Shown here piece after piece: positions 19,142 to 31,046 of a stretch of 64,000 nucleotides of DNA; positions within the stretch are counted from its first letter, which is position 1, and every line of letters starts with the position of its first letter. This DNA is from Atopobacter phocae ATCC BAA-285. Its GTDB lineage: Bacteria > Bacillota > Bacilli > Lactobacillales > Aerococcaceae. The position numbers and the translations under genes were made by a program. The notes under the pieces were generated by a model. That model saw nothing but the letters and a program-made list of their open reading frames with translations, was not told where the DNA came from and searched no databases. The stretch is from contig NZ_JAGN01000001.1 in NCBI RefSeq assembly GCF_000526675.1, positions 1-64,000 on the forward strand, read 5' to 3'.

Positions 19142-19557
19142 TGCGGGTAATGGGATTAGACGTTGGAAGTAAAACAGTTGGCGTTGCAATAAGTGATCCA
19201 TTCGGTTGGACTGCTCAAGGAATCGAAACGATACGAATTAATGAAAATAAAAATCAGCTAGGAATAGATCGGGTTTTAGAGTTAATTGAAGCGTATGAAG
19301 TGGATACTATTGTGATTGGATTACCGAAAAATATGAACAATTCAGAAGGATTCCGTTCAGATGCCTCCCGAGCTTATGGAGAAGCATTAAGTCAAATAAT
19401 TGACCTTCCTATTGTCTATCAAGATGAACGATTAACAACGATGGAAGCAGAACGGATGTTGATTGAGCAAGGGAATGTTTCGAGACAAAAGCGCAAAGGT
19501 GTTATTGATAAATTAGCTGCTGTCTTACTATTACAAAATTATTTAGATCAAAAATAA
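19141..19557 (+). CDS. ruvX: RuvX/YqgF family RNase H-like nuclease
   Basis: 138 residues. The first strand [19 protein letters not shown] carries the catalytic Asp of the RNase H-like fold. [13 protein letters not shown] and [12 protein letters not shown] are the other conserved blocks. It is a putative Holliday-junction resolvase, also implicated in pre-16S rRNA 5' processing in other bacteria. It is translationally coupled to ireB. Confidence 0.95.
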   Translation: MRVMGLDVGSKTVGVAISDPFGWTAQGIETIRINENKNQLGIDRVLELIEAYEVDTIVIGLPKNMNNSEGFRSDASRAYGEALSQIIDLPIVYQDERLTTMEAERMLIEQGNVSRQKRKGVIDKLAAVLLLQNYLDQK

Positions 19558-19597
19558 ACTGATATAATATCAACATTTAAATAGAGGAGATTAAAAC

Positions 19598-19900
19598 ATG
19601 GCAGATGAAATTTTTGAAGCATCAAGTGAAGATAATTTTTTAACAATAATTGATGAAGAAGGGCAAGAAGTTTTATATCAAATTCTTTTTAGCTTTGAAT
19701 CAGAAGACTTTGAAAAAAGTTATGTCATTGTTTATCCAGCTTCAGAAGCAGACGATGAATCAATCGAATTACATGCATTCTCATTTGTAGAAGATGAAAA
19801 TGGCAAACAAGGTGAATTATTCCCTATTGAGTCAGAAGAAGAATGGGATATGATTGATGAAGTATTAAATACATTTATGGATGAAAAAGATTTACTTTAA
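19598..19900 (+). CDS. DUF1292 family protein (YrzB-like)
   Basis: A 100-residue, strongly acidic cytoplasmic protein. The pattern ITIIDEEGQEVLYQILFSFESEDFEKSYVIVYP and the closing EWDMIDEVLNTFMDE match DUF1292. The function is unknown. It follows ruvX by 40 nt in the conserved ireB-ruvX-yrzB operon and is closed by a terminator. Confidence 0.9.
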   Translation: MADEIFEASSEDNFLTIIDEEGQEVLYQILFSFESEDFEKSYVIVYPASEADDESIELHAFSFVEDENGKQGELFPIESEEEWDMIDEVLNTFMDEKDLL

Positions 19901-19910
19901 AAATAACGTT

Positions 19911-19945
19911 TAAAAAGGGTGAGAGTTATTTCCTCGCCCATTTTT
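19911..19945 (+). terminator. Terminator after the DUF1292 gene
   Basis: GGGTGAG (19917-19923) pairs with CTCGCCC (19933-19939) with one G-U, followed by T5. Confidence 0.75.
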
Positions 19946-19982
19946 GTGAATTACAGAATTTTTAAAGTCAAAAGGAGAATCT

Positions 19983-21113
19983 ATGAAAGAAAATAATCAG
20001 ACACGATTAGAAAAACAAATGGCTGAGAAACGAGAAAAAGAAGCAAAAGAACAGTATATTGTTCGTCGGATTTCAACAACTATTTTAACAGTGTTTGCTA
20101 TCTTATTGCTTATTTCAGGGATATTAGGCTATCGTTATGTTTCAAGTGCCTTAAAGCCAGTAAGTACTGAAAATAAACAAATTGAAATAGAGATTCCATA
20201 TGGTACAGGTAAACGACAAATCGCTTCAATATTAGAAGATAAACACGTTATTAGAAATGCTAAAATTTTTAGTGTATACATGAAAACAAAAAATGTTGGT
20301 GATATTCAAGCTGGATTTTATGATTTATCACCATCAATGACATTAGATCAAATTATTGAAGTTCTCGGACAAAATGCTTCATCTGCATCTAAGAATCAGA
20401 AAAAATTATTAGTTCGAGAAGGTGACAGTATCGATCAAATTGCGGACGTGATTGAAGATGCTACGCATTATAAGAAAAAAGAATTTATTAATTTAATGAA
20501 AGATTCATCATTTATGGATGAATTAGTTGCTCAATTTCCGAAACTTTTAATGGATACTAAAAATGTTAAAGATACGCGTTATATGTTAGAAGGTTATTTA
20601 TTCCCAGCGACATATGATGTTGTTCCAGGAGAAGATTTAAAAGGAATTGTGACTAAAATGCTTCAAAAAACTGATGAGATTTTAACGCCATATTACAGTC
20701 AAGTCGAACAATCGCCATACAATATCCACGAAATTTTAACGTTGGCTTCACTTATTGAAAAAGAGGGAAGTACAATTGAAGATCGTAAACATATTTCTGG
20801 TGTGTTTTATAATCGTCTAAATAGTGATATGATGATACAATCAGATATTTCAGTATTGTATGCATTGGGAGAACATAAAGAAGTGGTTACTTTAAAAGAT
20901 ATTGAAGTGGATTCTCCATATAACCTATATAAGCATACAGGGTTAGGTGTCGGACCATTTAATAATCCAAGTGAAGCAGCTATTCAGGCTGCCTTAAATC
21001 CAATGCCAACTGAAGATTATTATTTTGTTGCTGATATTAAAACAGGAAAAGTGTATTACGCTCAATCGTATGAAGAGCATATGGAACTTGTAGAAAAATA
21101 TGTTAACAAATGA
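19983..21113 (+). CDS. mltG: Endolytic murein transglycosylase MltG
   Basis: 376 residues. A basic cytoplasmic N-terminus, one transmembrane helix at about residues 31-52, a LysM-like region ([14 protein letters not shown]), then the YceG domain with catalytic Glu in ASLIEKEGS and the conserved [11 protein letters not shown] and [11 protein letters not shown] segments. It cleaves nascent peptidoglycan strands at the membrane, probably as a terminase working with the elongation machinery. The ribosome-binding site is AAAGGAG. It lies immediately before udk. Confidence 0.95.
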   Translation: MKENNQTRLEKQMAEKREKEAKEQYIVRRISTTILTVFAILLLISGILGYRYVSSALKPVSTENKQIEIEIPYGTGKRQIASILEDKHVIRNAKIFSVYMKTKNVGDIQAGFYDLSPSMTLDQIIEVLGQNASSASKNQKKLLVREGDSIDQIADVIEDATHYKKKEFINLMKDSSFMDELVAQFPKLLMDTKNVKDTRYMLEGYLFPATYDVVPGEDLKGIVTKMLQKTDEILTPYYSQVEQSPYNIHEILTLASLIEKEGSTIEDRKHISGVFYNRLNSDMMIQSDISVLYALGEHKEVVTLKDIEVDSPYNLYKHTGLGVGPFNNPSEAAIQAALNPMPTEDYYFVADIKTGKVYYAQSYEEHMELVEKYVNK

Positions 21114-21144
21114 TTTAGACATAAGAATAGTGGAGGATGTAGTT

Positions 21145-21771
21145 ATGGAAAGTAGATGTCCGATAGTTATCGGTGTGACTGGCGGTTCAGGAAGTGGGAA
21201 AACGAGTGTTAGTCGTTCAATTTTAAAGCAATTTGAAGGACTTTCAGTGATGTTGTTAGAACAAGACTTTTATTATAAAGATCAATCGCATCTTCCATTT
21301 GAAGAACGCTTAAAAACAAATTATGATCATCCATTAGCCTTTGACACACCATTGTTAATCAATGATTTGAAGAAATTAATTCGAGGAGAATCGATTGAAA
21401 AACCCGTATATGATTATGAACGCCATACACGTAGTTCTGAAGTAATTCATCAAGAGCCACGAGATGTTATTATTGTCGAGGGGATTTTAATCTTAGAAAA
21501 TCAAGAATTAAGAGAATTAATGGATATAAAAGTGTATGTTGATACAGATGACGATATTCGTATTATAAGAAGAATACAACGTGATATTAGTGAAAGAGGC
21601 CGTACGTTAGAATCGGTTATTCAACAATATTTAAGTGTAGTCAAACCTATGCATGAACAATTTATTGAGCCAACTAAAAAATTTGCAGATGTCATTGTTC
21701 CTGAAGGTGGAAAGAATCAAGTGGCTATTGATTTATTAACAACGAAAATTAGAACGATCTTAAATATCTAA
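21145..21771 (+). CDS. udk: Uridine kinase
   Basis: 208 residues. It phosphorylates uridine and cytidine to UMP and CMP in pyrimidine salvage. Walker [13 protein letters not shown] is at the N-terminus, [15 protein letters not shown] binds the nucleoside, and [12 protein letters not shown] is the lid. The start is ATG 21145, after TGGAGG; the earlier in-frame ATG at 21100 overlaps mltG and has no ribosome-binding site. It complements the de novo pyrFE genes 12 kb upstream. Confidence 0.95.
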   Translation: MESRCPIVIGVTGGSGSGKTSVSRSILKQFEGLSVMLLEQDFYYKDQSHLPFEERLKTNYDHPLAFDTPLLINDLKKLIRGESIEKPVYDYERHTRSSEVIHQEPRDVIIVEGILILENQELRELMDIKVYVDTDDDIRIIRRIQRDISERGRTLESVIQQYLSVVKPMHEQFIEPTKKFADVIVPEGGKNQVAIDLLTTKIRTILNI

Positions 21772-21896
21772 TAATATGATAAAAAATTAATTGAAATATA
21801 ATTAAAAATTTGGTATCGTATGTGCTATATATATACCATAATAAGATTTTTATATATTAATAAATATAATAGTCGAAGAAGGAGAGAATGCAACTG

Positions 21897-22376
21897 ATGG
21901 AAGAAAAAACATTTCCTATGACTCTTGAAGGAAAAGAAAAGTTAGAAAAAGAATTAGAAGATTTAATTATGAATAAACGAAAAGAAATTGTTGAACGAAT
22001 TAAAATTGCTCGTAGTTATGGCGATTTATCAGAAAATTCAGAATATGAATCAGCAAAAGATGAACAAGCTTTTGTAGAAGGAAGAATTTCAACTTTAGAA
22101 AAAATGATTCGTTATGCTGTAATTATTGATGATCAAAATATCGCTAAAGACGAAGTAAGTTTAGGACGTCGTGTAACATTTAAAGATCTTGACTTTAATG
22201 AAGAAGAAAGCTATACGATTGTAGGTTCAGCTGAGTCTGATCCATTAGAGGGGAAAATTTCAAATGATTCACCAATCGCTAAAGCATTAATTGGTCGAAA
22301 ATTAAATGAAGAAGTTTCAATCGATACACCAGGTGGAAAAATGCGTGTTATGATAACTAAAATTGAACAGATCTAA
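21897..22376 (+). CDS. greA: Transcription elongation factor GreA
   Basis: 159 residues: an N-terminal coiled-coil hairpin ([19 protein letters not shown]) with the acidic tip near [15 protein letters not shown], then the FKBP-like C-terminal domain ([15 protein letters not shown]). It rescues backtracked RNA polymerase by stimulating transcript cleavage. I prefer ATG 21897, which gives the usual family N-terminus and length; ATG 21888 is three codons upstream and only 3 nt from AGGAG, so it cannot be excluded. A hairpin-capable AT-rich leader (TGGTAT/ATACCA) precedes it. Confidence 0.95.
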   Translation: MEEKTFPMTLEGKEKLEKELEDLIMNKRKEIVERIKIARSYGDLSENSEYESAKDEQAFVEGRISTLEKMIRYAVIIDDQNIAKDEVSLGRRVTFKDLDFNEEESYTIVGSAESDPLEGKISNDSPIAKALIGRKLNEEVSIDTPGGKMRVMITKIEQI

Positions 22377-22410
22377 ACTAAGACTTTAGTATGAGAAATG
22401 TTTAAGTCTA

Positions 22411-22445
22411 AAGAGACTTGCTAAATAGCAAGTCTCTTTTATAAT
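22411..22445 (+). terminator. greA terminator overlapping a possible lia promoter
   Basis: GAGACTTGC/GCAAGTCTC (22413-22421, 22428-22436) with a T-tail. TTGCTA (22418-22423) and TATAAT (22440-22445), 16 nt apart, overlap it and could start liaFSR transcription. Confidence 0.75.
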
Positions 22446-22478
22446 GAAATAAAAGCTTTATATTTAGGAGGACAAAAA

Positions 22479-23204
22479 ATGTTTAAGCAAAAAAATATGT
22501 TTAAAGTCTTTATAATATTAGAGATAATTTTATTTGCTTTATTAGGATACTCTATTTGTCAAGATTCCGTTTTATTCAATCTAGTTATCGGAGGCTTTTT
22601 TCTAATTATTTTAGGATGGTGGCGTCGTTCACGATTTAATAAAAAAGGTATTAATTTATTGATTATTCTAGGCGTGTTTTTAATTTTCAGTGCAAGTTTA
22701 GCTAATATTTACTCATGGTTTATATTAGTCCTTACTGCAACGTATGTATTTTTAAGCTTTAGTAATCTTAGTGGACGCCGTAATAAATTGGCACAATTAG
22801 TCAGTTTAAAAACAAAATTTCCTGAGTCTAATCGTACGAATTTTAAACAAAAGTGGATTGGTGATCGTATCCTCATTAATAAACGCTTTGAGTGGGATGA
22901 TATGACATTTAATTCTTTAGCAGGAGATATGATAATTGATTTAGGACATACTATTCTTCCAAATGGTGATAACTATATTGTCATCAACAAAGCTTTTGGT
23001 GATACAAAAGTTATTGTACCACCTGGCATGGGAGTATCTTTAAAACATCATTCCGTACTAAGCGATGTGCAATTTTTAGAACAAACGGATCATTTAAGAA
23101 ATGAAATCGGACAATATTACAGTTTTAATTTTGATACAGCAACAAAACGAGTAAAAATCATTTCAAATAATTTATTTGGAGATTTTGAGGTGATTGTTTT
23201 ATGA
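22479..23204 (+). CDS. liaF: LiaF-like membrane inhibitor of the LiaRS system
   Basis: 241 residues. Four hydrophobic segments occupy the first 100 residues, followed by a cytoplasmic domain with GDMIIDLGHTILPNGDNYIVINKAFGDTKVIVP, typical of the DUF2154/LiaF C-terminal beta-helix. LiaF keeps LiaS inactive in the absence of envelope stress. It overlaps liaS (ATGA) and is the first gene of the three-gene operon. The ribosome-binding site is TTAGGAGG. Confidence 0.92.
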   Translation: MFKQKNMFKVFIILEIILFALLGYSICQDSVLFNLVIGGFFLIILGWWRRSRFNKKGINLLIILGVFLIFSASLANIYSWFILVLTATYVFLSFSNLSGRRNKLAQLVSLKTKFPESNRTNFKQKWIGDRILINKRFEWDDMTFNSLAGDMIIDLGHTILPNGDNYIVINKAFGDTKVIVPPGMGVSLKHHSVLSDVQFLEQTDHLRNEIGQYYSFNFDTATKRVKIISNNLFGDFEVIVL

Positions 23205-24241
23205 TTCGTTTGGAGCGAATGGTTAAATACGGTGTCATTTTATTAATCTATACGGGCTTATTATTATTTGGGATTACTTATTTTCTATCTGAACTAATTA
23301 ATTATAATCAAATATTAGTTTTATCAAATTTAAAAACATTTTTTATTTTGATTGGATTTGTATTAATATTAATTGCGATTTTTTCAGTTTTATATGCTTA
23401 TATAGATCGAATGATTGAAAAAAACATTTCTGAACGTTTGCAATGGATTGCTGTGGGAAATTATCGTCATCCAATTTTTGAAGTAGATACATTGAATATT
23501 TTAGAAATGAAATTTTCTGTGGATGGTTATCGACACGCTATAGATACAATACGTCAAAAAATTGTTCTATTAAATCAAGAAGTTCAAGAGATGTCAGCAT
23601 TAAGAAGAGTAGTTGATAATGATGAAACAAAGGAAGAAATTTTAGAAGCAGAACGCCATCGTATTGCAAGGGAACTTCATGATTCTGTTAGTCAACAATT
23701 GTTTGCATCAATGATGATGTTGGCCGCTTTGACCGAAAATAGCAATGTAGAACGAGATGTAATTATAAAGCAATTAAAAACAATTGAAAAAGTAATCAAT
23801 GAAGCTCAAGTAGAAATGCGTGCACTGCTGTTACATTTAAGACCAGTTAATTTAGAAGGACGTTCTTTAAAAGAAGGAATTTTAAATTTATTAAAGGAAT
23901 TGGATTCGAAAATATCTCTAAATATTCACTGGGAATTAGATGATGTAAGTCTTATTCCAGGTAATGAAGACAATCTCTTTCGAATGACACAAGAAATTTT
24001 ATCAAACACTTTAAGGCATGCTCATGCGGATCATCTTGAACTTTATTTAAAAGAAACAGATAATAATATTTCACTAAGAATAGCAGATGATGGTGTCGGC
24101 TTTGAGCCTGAACTTGAAAAGCATGGAAATTATGGTTTAATTAATATAAAAGAAAGAGTCGATAGTATGGGAGGACAATTGAATATCGTTTCTTTCAAAG
24201 GACAAGGAACAACAATTGATGTGCGTATACCTAAAATTTAA
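23201..24241 (+). CDS. liaS: Sensor histidine kinase LiaS
   Basis: 346 residues, a HisKA_3-type kinase. Two transmembrane helices lie within the first 70 residues with almost no extracellular loop (intramembrane-sensing type). The phosphoacceptor is in EAERHRIARELHDSVSQQ near residue 160. The HATPase domain has QEILSNTLRHAHA, ADDGVGF and GNYGLINIKERV. It senses cell-envelope stress such as lipid II-binding antibiotics, together with LiaF, and phosphorylates LiaR. Confidence 0.93.
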   Translation: MIRLERMVKYGVILLIYTGLLLFGITYFLSELINYNQILVLSNLKTFFILIGFVLILIAIFSVLYAYIDRMIEKNISERLQWIAVGNYRHPIFEVDTLNILEMKFSVDGYRHAIDTIRQKIVLLNQEVQEMSALRRVVDNDETKEEILEAERHRIARELHDSVSQQLFASMMMLAALTENSNVERDVIIKQLKTIEKVINEAQVEMRALLLHLRPVNLEGRSLKEGILNLLKELDSKISLNIHWELDDVSLIPGNEDNLFRMTQEILSNTLRHAHADHLELYLKETDNNISLRIADDGVGFEPELEKHGNYGLINIKERVDSMGGQLNIVSFKGQGTTIDVRIPKI

Positions 24242-24274
24242 AATTCAATTTGAAGAAAGAGTAGAGGTGTTAGA

Positions 24275-24907
24275 ATGATAAAGGTTCTGTTAGTAGATGA
24301 TCACGAAATGGTTCGAATGGGTGTTTCGACTTATTTGGCGATTCAATCAGATATTGAAGTTGTTGGAGAAGCAAGTGACGGTCAAAAAGGTTATGAGAAG
24401 GCTATTAGCTTAAAACCTGATGTTATTCTTATGGACTTGGTAATGGAGCCAGTTGATGGAATTGAATCCACTAAAATGATCATGTCAGAATGGCCAGAAG
24501 CTAAAATAATTATTCTAACAAGTTTTTTAGATGATGAAAAAGTTTTCCCGGCGATTGAGGCTGGTGCACAAAGTTATATTTTGAAAACGTCGCAAGCAGC
24601 GGAAATTGCTGAAGCAATTCGTCAGACAAATGCGGGAAAAAAGATTTATGAATCTGAAGTTACGGAAAAAATGTTAAACCATTATCGTAAAAGAACGCAA
24701 CATATGCCACATGATGATTTGACCAATCGAGAAAAAGAAGTTCTTCTATTAATCGCTAAAGGTAGAAGTAATCAAGAAATTGCTGATGAATTGTTCATCA
24801 CGCTGAAAACGGTTAAAACGCATGTATCGAATATTCTTTCAAAATTAGATGTAGCAGATCGTACACAAGCTACAATTTATGCGTTTAAACACCAACTCGT
24901 TCAATAA
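24275..24907 (+). CDS. liaR: Response regulator LiaR (NarL/LuxR family)
   Basis: 210 residues. The receiver domain has the acidic pair DDHE near residue 9 and the phosphoacceptor Asp in [13 protein letters not shown] near residue 54, with Lys in SYILKTS. The C-terminal LuxR-type HTH ([22 protein letters not shown]) binds DNA. It completes liaFSR, the cell-envelope stress regulon known to control daptomycin and bacitracin responses in related bacteria. A strong terminator follows. Confidence 0.94.
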   Translation: MIKVLLVDDHEMVRMGVSTYLAIQSDIEVVGEASDGQKGYEKAISLKPDVILMDLVMEPVDGIESTKMIMSEWPEAKIIILTSFLDDEKVFPAIEAGAQSYILKTSQAAEIAEAIRQTNAGKKIYESEVTEKMLNHYRKRTQHMPHDDLTNREKEVLLLIAKGRSNQEIADELFITLKTVKTHVSNILSKLDVADRTQATIYAFKHQLVQ

Positions 24908-24970
24908 AAAGAGTAGTCCTTTAAGATGAGTCAATTTATGACCTATCTTAGAGGACTACTTTTCATTTTT
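24905..24970 (+). terminator. Long terminator after liaR
   Basis: AAAAGAGTAGTCCTTTAAGATGAGTC folds on GACCTATCTTAGAGGACTACTTTT with few mismatches around a 7-nt loop; a T-rich tail follows. Confidence 0.9.
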
Positions 24971-24982
24971 GATAACTTTTAA

Positions 24983-25103
24983 TTATTGATATTGTATTTT
25001 TATTCTATGATCTGAATGTATAGGCAACAATTTTATTTATAGAACAGCTCTTATTTATAAAGATGTGAAACATTTATAATAGAAATAGACCTGTTCTTTT
25101 TTG
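24983..25103 (+). ncRNA. Candidate small RNA unit between liaR and rnjA
   Basis: A promoter-like TTATTG (24983-24988), 17 nt, TATGAT (25006-25011) lies upstream of a long imperfect hairpin (AGAACAGCTCT 25041-25051 with AGACCTGTTCT 25087-25097, inner AT pairs continuing) that ends in a T-run. If transcribed it would give an RNA of about 85 nt without an ORF. This is inference from layout only; the hairpin may simply be a second terminator. Confidence 0.35.
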
Positions 25104-25111
25104 TGTTCTTA

Positions 25112-25150
25112 AATAAAAATAGAGTTGCGGCGTTAGCCAGCAACCCTATA
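25112..25150 (-). terminator. rnjA terminator
   Basis: On the minus strand TAGGGTTGC and GCAACTCTA (25120-25128, 25140-25148) pair with one G-U and are followed by a T-rich run. Confidence 0.85.
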
Positions 25151-25166
25151 CATTATACGATCCTTT

Positions 25167-26861
25167 TTAATGATGTGTTTGATTAAAATTAACATCCAAA
25201 ATAACTGGTAAAATAATTGGACGACGTTCAGTTTGGTCATACAAATACGGTTGTAATGTATCAATAATTCTTTGACGAATATGACGTTCTTGAAGATCAT
25301 CTTCTTCATTTAATACATTTAATATATCACGTCGTAACATTTGTTGTGCTTCATTTAGTAAATCACCAGATTCACGCATGTATATAAAACCACGAGATAA
25401 AATATCTGGACCTGCTACTAAAGTATTTGTATCATAGTCAATTGTTGCAACAACAATAACTAAACCATGTTGGGATAAAATTTTACGATCTTTTAAAACA
25501 ATATGTCCAATATCACCAATTCCTTTACCGTCTACATAAACTTCATCAGCTGGAAATTGTCCAGCACGTCTTGCTGAGTTTTCTTTAACAGCAAGCACTT
25601 CACCATTTTTTAAGATGAAACAATTGTCTTTAGGTACGCCAACTTCTTGAGCGATTTTTGTTTGGATTTTTAACATGCGATACTCACCATGAACGGGAAC
25701 AAAATATTTTGGTTGCATTAAACGTAACATTAATTTTTGTTCTTCTTGGCTACCATGACCAGATGTATGAATATTATTTACTTTACCGTGAATCACGTGA
25801 GCTCCAGCTTCGGATAGTAGGTTAATCACCCGATTCACACTAATTGTATTACCAGGAATAGGTGAACTTGAGAAAATAACGGTATCGCCTGGTTGTATTG
25901 ATACTTGGCGATGTGTTCCGTTAGCAATTCGGCTTAATGCGGCCATTTGTTCACCTTGAGAACCTGTACACAGAATAATAACTTCATTTGCTTGATAATT
26001 ATTAATTTCATTTCCTTTTATAAACAAACTATCTTTTGCTTGAATATATCCGAGCTGACGTGCGTTACGTATAGCTGATTCCATACTACGGCCAAAAACA
26101 GCAATTTTGCGATCAACTTCTTTAGCTACTTCTGTTACCATAGCTAACCTTGAAATATTAGAAGCGAATGTTGCAAAAATGATTCGGCCATCAACTTTTT
26201 GAATAATATTTCTAATAGATTGTTCGACGACTTTTTCGGATTGAGTAAATCCGCTGACTTCAGAGTTTGTACTGTCACCTAACATGACTAGTACCCCTTC
26301 TTCACCAATCCGCGCCATTTTATGTAAATCAGCTGGTTTTCCGATTGGCGTAAAATCAAATTTATAATCGCCTGTAAACACAATATTTCCTGAAGGAGTT
26401 TTAACTACAATTCCCAGTGCATCAGGAATACTATGTGTTGTGCGATAAAATGATACAGTCGTTTTTCTGAATTTAATGACGCTATCTTCATCGATTTCGT
26501 GAAGAATAGCATCTCTTAGTAAGCCATGTTCTTCTAATTTGTTTCGAATCAAAGCTAAGCTCAACTTCGAAGCGTAAATTGGAATATTAATTTCTTTTAA
26601 TAAGAAAGGAATACCACCTATATGGTCTTCGTGACCGTGAGAAATGACCAATCCCTTTATTTTGTTTTGATTTTGAACAAGGTATGAATAGTCCGGAATA
26701 ACATAATCAATACCAAGAAGTTCATCTTCAGGAAAACGAATACCTGCATCCATTATGATGATTTCATCTTGGAATTGGACACCGTACATATTTTTTCCGA
26801 TTTCATGAAGTCCACCGACGCCAAATATGCCTGTTTCGTTATTTTTTAAATTAATCTTCAT
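25167..26861 (-). CDS. rnjA: Ribonuclease J1
   Basis: 564 residues, a metallo-beta-lactamase/beta-CASP nuclease. The metal motif [10 protein letters not shown] near residue 75 is intact, as are GDYKFD, GDSTNSE, the beta-CASP segments and the C-terminal SGHGSQEE and PVHGEYR. It is the 5'-3' exonuclease and endonuclease at the centre of mRNA decay in Firmicutes. It overlaps rpoY by 11 nt on the minus strand, the conserved arrangement. A paralogue with altered motifs is at the end of the window. Confidence 0.97.
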   Translation of the reverse strand: MKINLKNNETGIFGVGGLHEIGKNMYGVQFQDEIIIMDAGIRFPEDELLGIDYVIPDYSYLVQNQNKIKGLVISHGHEDHIGGIPFLLKEINIPIYASKLSLALIRNKLEEHGLLRDAILHEIDEDSVIKFRKTTVSFYRTTHSIPDALGIVVKTPSGNIVFTGDYKFDFTPIGKPADLHKMARIGEEGVLVMLGDSTNSEVSGFTQSEKVVEQSIRNIIQKVDGRIIFATFASNISRLAMVTEVAKEVDRKIAVFGRSMESAIRNARQLGYIQAKDSLFIKGNEINNYQANEVIILCTGSQGEQMAALSRIANGTHRQVSIQPGDTVIFSSSPIPGNTISVNRVINLLSEAGAHVIHGKVNNIHTSGHGSQEEQKLMLRLMQPKYFVPVHGEYRMLKIQTKIAQEVGVPKDNCFILKNGEVLAVKENSARRAGQFPADEVYVDGKGIGDIGHIVLKDRKILSQHGLVIVVATIDYDTNTLVAGPDILSRGFIYMRESGDLLNEAQQMLRRDILNVLNEEDDLQERHIRQRIIDTLQPYLYDQTERRPIILPVILDVNFNQTHH

Positions 26862-27075
26862 TTGAAAACTCCGTTAATTCAAAATCTTCTTGTTGTTGCT
26901 CATATTCAAGATGTTTACCAGTTAATTCCTGAATAAACTCGATGACATAGTCTGTATGTTGAGTAACCATGCGGCGCACTTCAACAATGGATTCTGCTTC
27001 CACGTATAGTGATTCGCTAGTTTCTCTTTGCGGTACTTGTTTTTGGTCTGGTTGATAAATTACTTTATATATCAT
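26851..27075 (-). CDS. rpoY: RNA polymerase epsilon subunit
   Basis: 74 residues, DUF1447 family. [21 protein letters not shown] is the typical start of the small Firmicutes RNA polymerase subunit epsilon, which binds beta' near the jaw and protects against phage inhibitors. Overlap with rnjA indicates co-expression of polymerase and RNase J1. It has an AAGGAGAT ribosome-binding site. Confidence 0.95.
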   Translation of the reverse strand: MIYKVIYQPDQKQVPQRETSESLYVEAESIVEVRRMVTQHTDYVIEFIQELTGKHLEYEQQQEDFELTEFSNED

Positions 27076-27159
27076 ATATATAATCTCCTTTAATTAATTA
27101 TTATTAAATTTTATTTTAAATAGTTAAAAGTTGATGTTGTTATTCAATTTACGTGCATA

Positions 27160-27192
27160 AATAAAAATAAACCAGTATCAAACTGGTTTAAT
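27160..27192 (-). terminator. Terminator of the HAD phosphatase gene
   Basis: AAACCAG/CTGGTTT (27169-27175, 27183-27189) followed on the minus strand by a T-rich tail. Confidence 0.75.
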
Positions 27193-27212
27193 TTTATCAT
27201 ACTTAGGTCAAT

Positions 27213-27911
27213 TTAGCTATTTATGAAATCATCTAAACGATTTTTTAAGGTACTAATTGAGTATACGACATGAGGATTGCTTGTGTTATGCTTTAAACTA
27301 TGTGGTCTGGTCCATATATAGTGCCAGCCGCTTAACATCGCTCCTGCTACATCAGACTGAATCGTATCTCCAATCATAATCATTTGATTAGGTTGAGTAT
27401 TCATTTGTTGACAAACATATTCAAAAACTCTCGGGTCAGGTTTTTTATAGCCAATTTGGTCTGAGACAAACCAATTTTTTCTAGGAATAAATTGCTCTAG
27501 TTTCAAACATTCACATTTTTTTATTTGTGTATGAGTAGGACCATTTGTTAAAATAGCTAATTCAATTCCTTGTTGACTATAAAATTCTAACAAATCTTTA
27601 AATGACTCTTTTAAACCAATTGCTTTTTGAGCTAATTGATATTTTGTATTAAAAATTAAAGCTTCCGAATCGGATAAATGAATATCGATGGTTTGTAACG
27701 TTTTTTGCATTCGCTTAATGTAGCTTTGTTCTAGTGTAATGACATTACTAGTGTATTCATTGAAATAATGTTCTGAGTATTTTAAGAAATCTGTATAAAG
27801 TTGATAGGCGTCGTAAGATTTTTCTGTATACTGTTTTACCGTTTCTAAGAAAGGATCAGATTTAGCATAAAGCGTGTCATCTAAATCAAATACAATCACT
27901 TTGTGAGTCAT
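27213..27911 (-). CDS. HAD superfamily hydrolase (YjjG-like)
   Basis: 232 residues. The HAD motifs are complete: motif I VFDLDDTLY, motif II ILTNGPT, motif III Lys in YKKPDP, and motif IV MIGDTIQSDVAGA. An alpha-helical cap lies between motifs I and II (subfamily IA). It is a phosphatase, possibly a nucleotidase like YjjG; the substrate is unproven. It is in the same direction as def and starts 38 nt after the def stop codon, so the two may form one transcript. Confidence 0.9.
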   Translation of the reverse strand: MTHKVIVFDLDDTLYAKSDPFLETVKQYTEKSYDAYQLYTDFLKYSEHYFNEYTSNVITLEQSYIKRMQKTLQTIDIHLSDSEALIFNTKYQLAQKAIGLKESFKDLLEFYSQQGIELAILTNGPTHTQIKKCECLKLEQFIPRKNWFVSDQIGYKKPDPRVFEYVCQQMNTQPNQMIMIGDTIQSDVAGAMLSGWHYIWTRPHSLKHNTSNPHVVYSISTLKNRLDDFINS

Positions 27912-27948
27912 TATTCAATAGTCTCCTTATAGTTGTCCGTAGTAATTA

Positions 27949-28539
27949 TTATAATAGCTCAAGCTGTTTCGGTTGGTGGAACGGATCTTCCGTATGAATG
28001 CGGTCATAAAACATAATACCATTTAAATGATCTATTTCATGTTGAACAACAATGGCTTCATAATCATGAAGGGTTAATTGATGAGTTTGACCTTCTATAT
28101 CTTGAAAACGCAATTTTATTTTTTTTGCTCGAGGAACATAGCCTTCTACCGTACGATCAACAGATAAGCAACCTTCACCACTAGACAATGCTATTTGCTG
28201 AACTGATTCACTTAAAATACGTGGATTAATCATAATATGAGTAAAACTATCTAAAGTGTCTATATCGTGGTTTATTTCTTCATTATCTTCATCTTCAAAG
28301 AGATAAGGAATATGAACAGCTATAATTTGCAAATTTTTATTTATTTGTGGAGCGGCTAAACCTACACCAGCACGTAATTTATATTTTTCGGCTATTTCAG
28401 GATTTTGACTGTTTTTTAAAAAAGTTAACATTTCTTCAGCCATTTCTTTTGTATCACTTGTAAGAGGGAATTCAACTTTTTTTGCTTTTTCTCTTAAAGT
28501 AGGATGTCCTTCTTTTATAATATGGTCCATTGTTATCAC
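27949..28539 (-). CDS. def: Peptide deformylase
   Basis: 196 residues, the type 2 form of Gram-positives. The three metal-site motifs are present: GVGLAAPQI near residue 59, GEGCLSV near residue 122, and QHEIDHLNG near residue 165. It removes the formyl group from nascent proteins. The start is GTG 28539, 6 nt after AGGAGG; ATG 28530 is an alternative. Confidence 0.96.
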   Translation of the reverse strand: MITMDHIIKEGHPTLREKAKKVEFPLTSDTKEMAEEMLTFLKNSQNPEIAEKYKLRAGVGLAAPQINKNLQIIAVHIPYLFEDEDNEEINHDIDTLDSFTHIMINPRILSESVQQIALSSGEGCLSVDRTVEGYVPRAKKIKLRFQDIEGQTHQLTLHDYEAIVVQHEIDHLNGIMFYDRIHTEDPFHQPKQLELL

Positions 28540-30050
<1,511 letters not shown>

Positions 30051-30052
30051 TA

Positions 30053-31030
30053 ATGGCTCAAATGACTTTAATCCAAGCGATTACTAATGCGCTTGAAATT
30101 GAAATGAAAAACGACGAGAATATTTTAGTTTTTGGTGAAGATGTTGGTAAGAACGGTGGAGTATTCCGTGCAACACAAGGTTTACAAGAACAGTTTGGTG
30201 AAGACCGTGTGTTCGATACACCGTTAGCTGAATCAGGTATTGGTGGTTTAGCAATTGGTTTAGCATTAGAAGGATATCGTCCAGTACCTGAAATTCAATT
30301 CTTCGGATTTGTTTTTGAAGTAATGGATTCAATCGTAGGACAAGCAGCTCGTACACGTTACCGTATGGGTGGAACGCGTAATCTACCAATTACAATTCGT
30401 TCGCCATTCGGTGGTGGGGTTCACACACCTGAGCTTCATTCAGATAACTTAGAAGGCTTGATGGCTCAATCACCAGGTATTCGTGTAGTTATTCCAAGTA
30501 ACCCTTATGATGCAAAAGGATTGTTAATTTCAGCACTTCGTTCAAATGATCCAGTTGTATATTTAGAACATATGAAATTATACCGTTCTTTCCGTGAAGA
30601 AGTTCCAGAAGGTGAATATACAGTACCTTTAGACAAAGCGGCTATTTCACGCGAAGGATCAGATGTTTCAGTAATTACTTATGGAGCAATGGTTCGCGAA
30701 TCATTGAAAGCTGCTGAAAAACTAGAAAAAGAAGGCATCTCTGTAGAAGTTGTTGACTTACGAACAGTTGCACCTTTAGATATAGAAACAATCGTTAAGA
30801 GTGTTGAAAAAACAGGTCGAGCAGTTGTAGTCCAAGAAGCACAACGTCAAGCAGGTGTTGGAGCAATGGTTATGGCTGAAATTAGCGAACGTGCTATTCT
30901 TTCATTAGAAGCACCAATTGGTCGTGTAGCAGCACCAGATACAGTTTTCCCATTCGGTCAAGCTGAAAACGATTGGTTACCAAATGCAAAAGACATCGAA
31001 GCAAAAATTAAAGAAACTGTAGAATTTTAA
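30053..31030 (+). CDS. pdhB: Pyruvate dehydrogenase E1 component, beta subunit
   Basis: 325 residues of full length. The conserved [18 protein letters not shown] and the [17 protein letters not shown] core bind ThDP with the alpha subunit; the C-terminal domain begins at about residue 200. It starts 2 nt after pdhA. Confidence 0.97.
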   Translation: MAQMTLIQAITNALEIEMKNDENILVFGEDVGKNGGVFRATQGLQEQFGEDRVFDTPLAESGIGGLAIGLALEGYRPVPEIQFFGFVFEVMDSIVGQAARTRYRMGGTRNLPITIRSPFGGGVHTPELHSDNLEGLMAQSPGIRVVIPSNPYDAKGLLISALRSNDPVVYLEHMKLYRSFREEVPEGEYTVPLDKAAISREGSDVSVITYGAMVRESLKAAEKLEKEGISVEVVDLRTVAPLDIETIVKSVEKTGRAVVVQEAQRQAGVGAMVMAEISERAILSLEAPIGRVAAPDTVFPFGQAENDWLPNAKDIEAKIKETVEF

Positions 31031-31046
31031 GAGGAGGCTTTAATTC

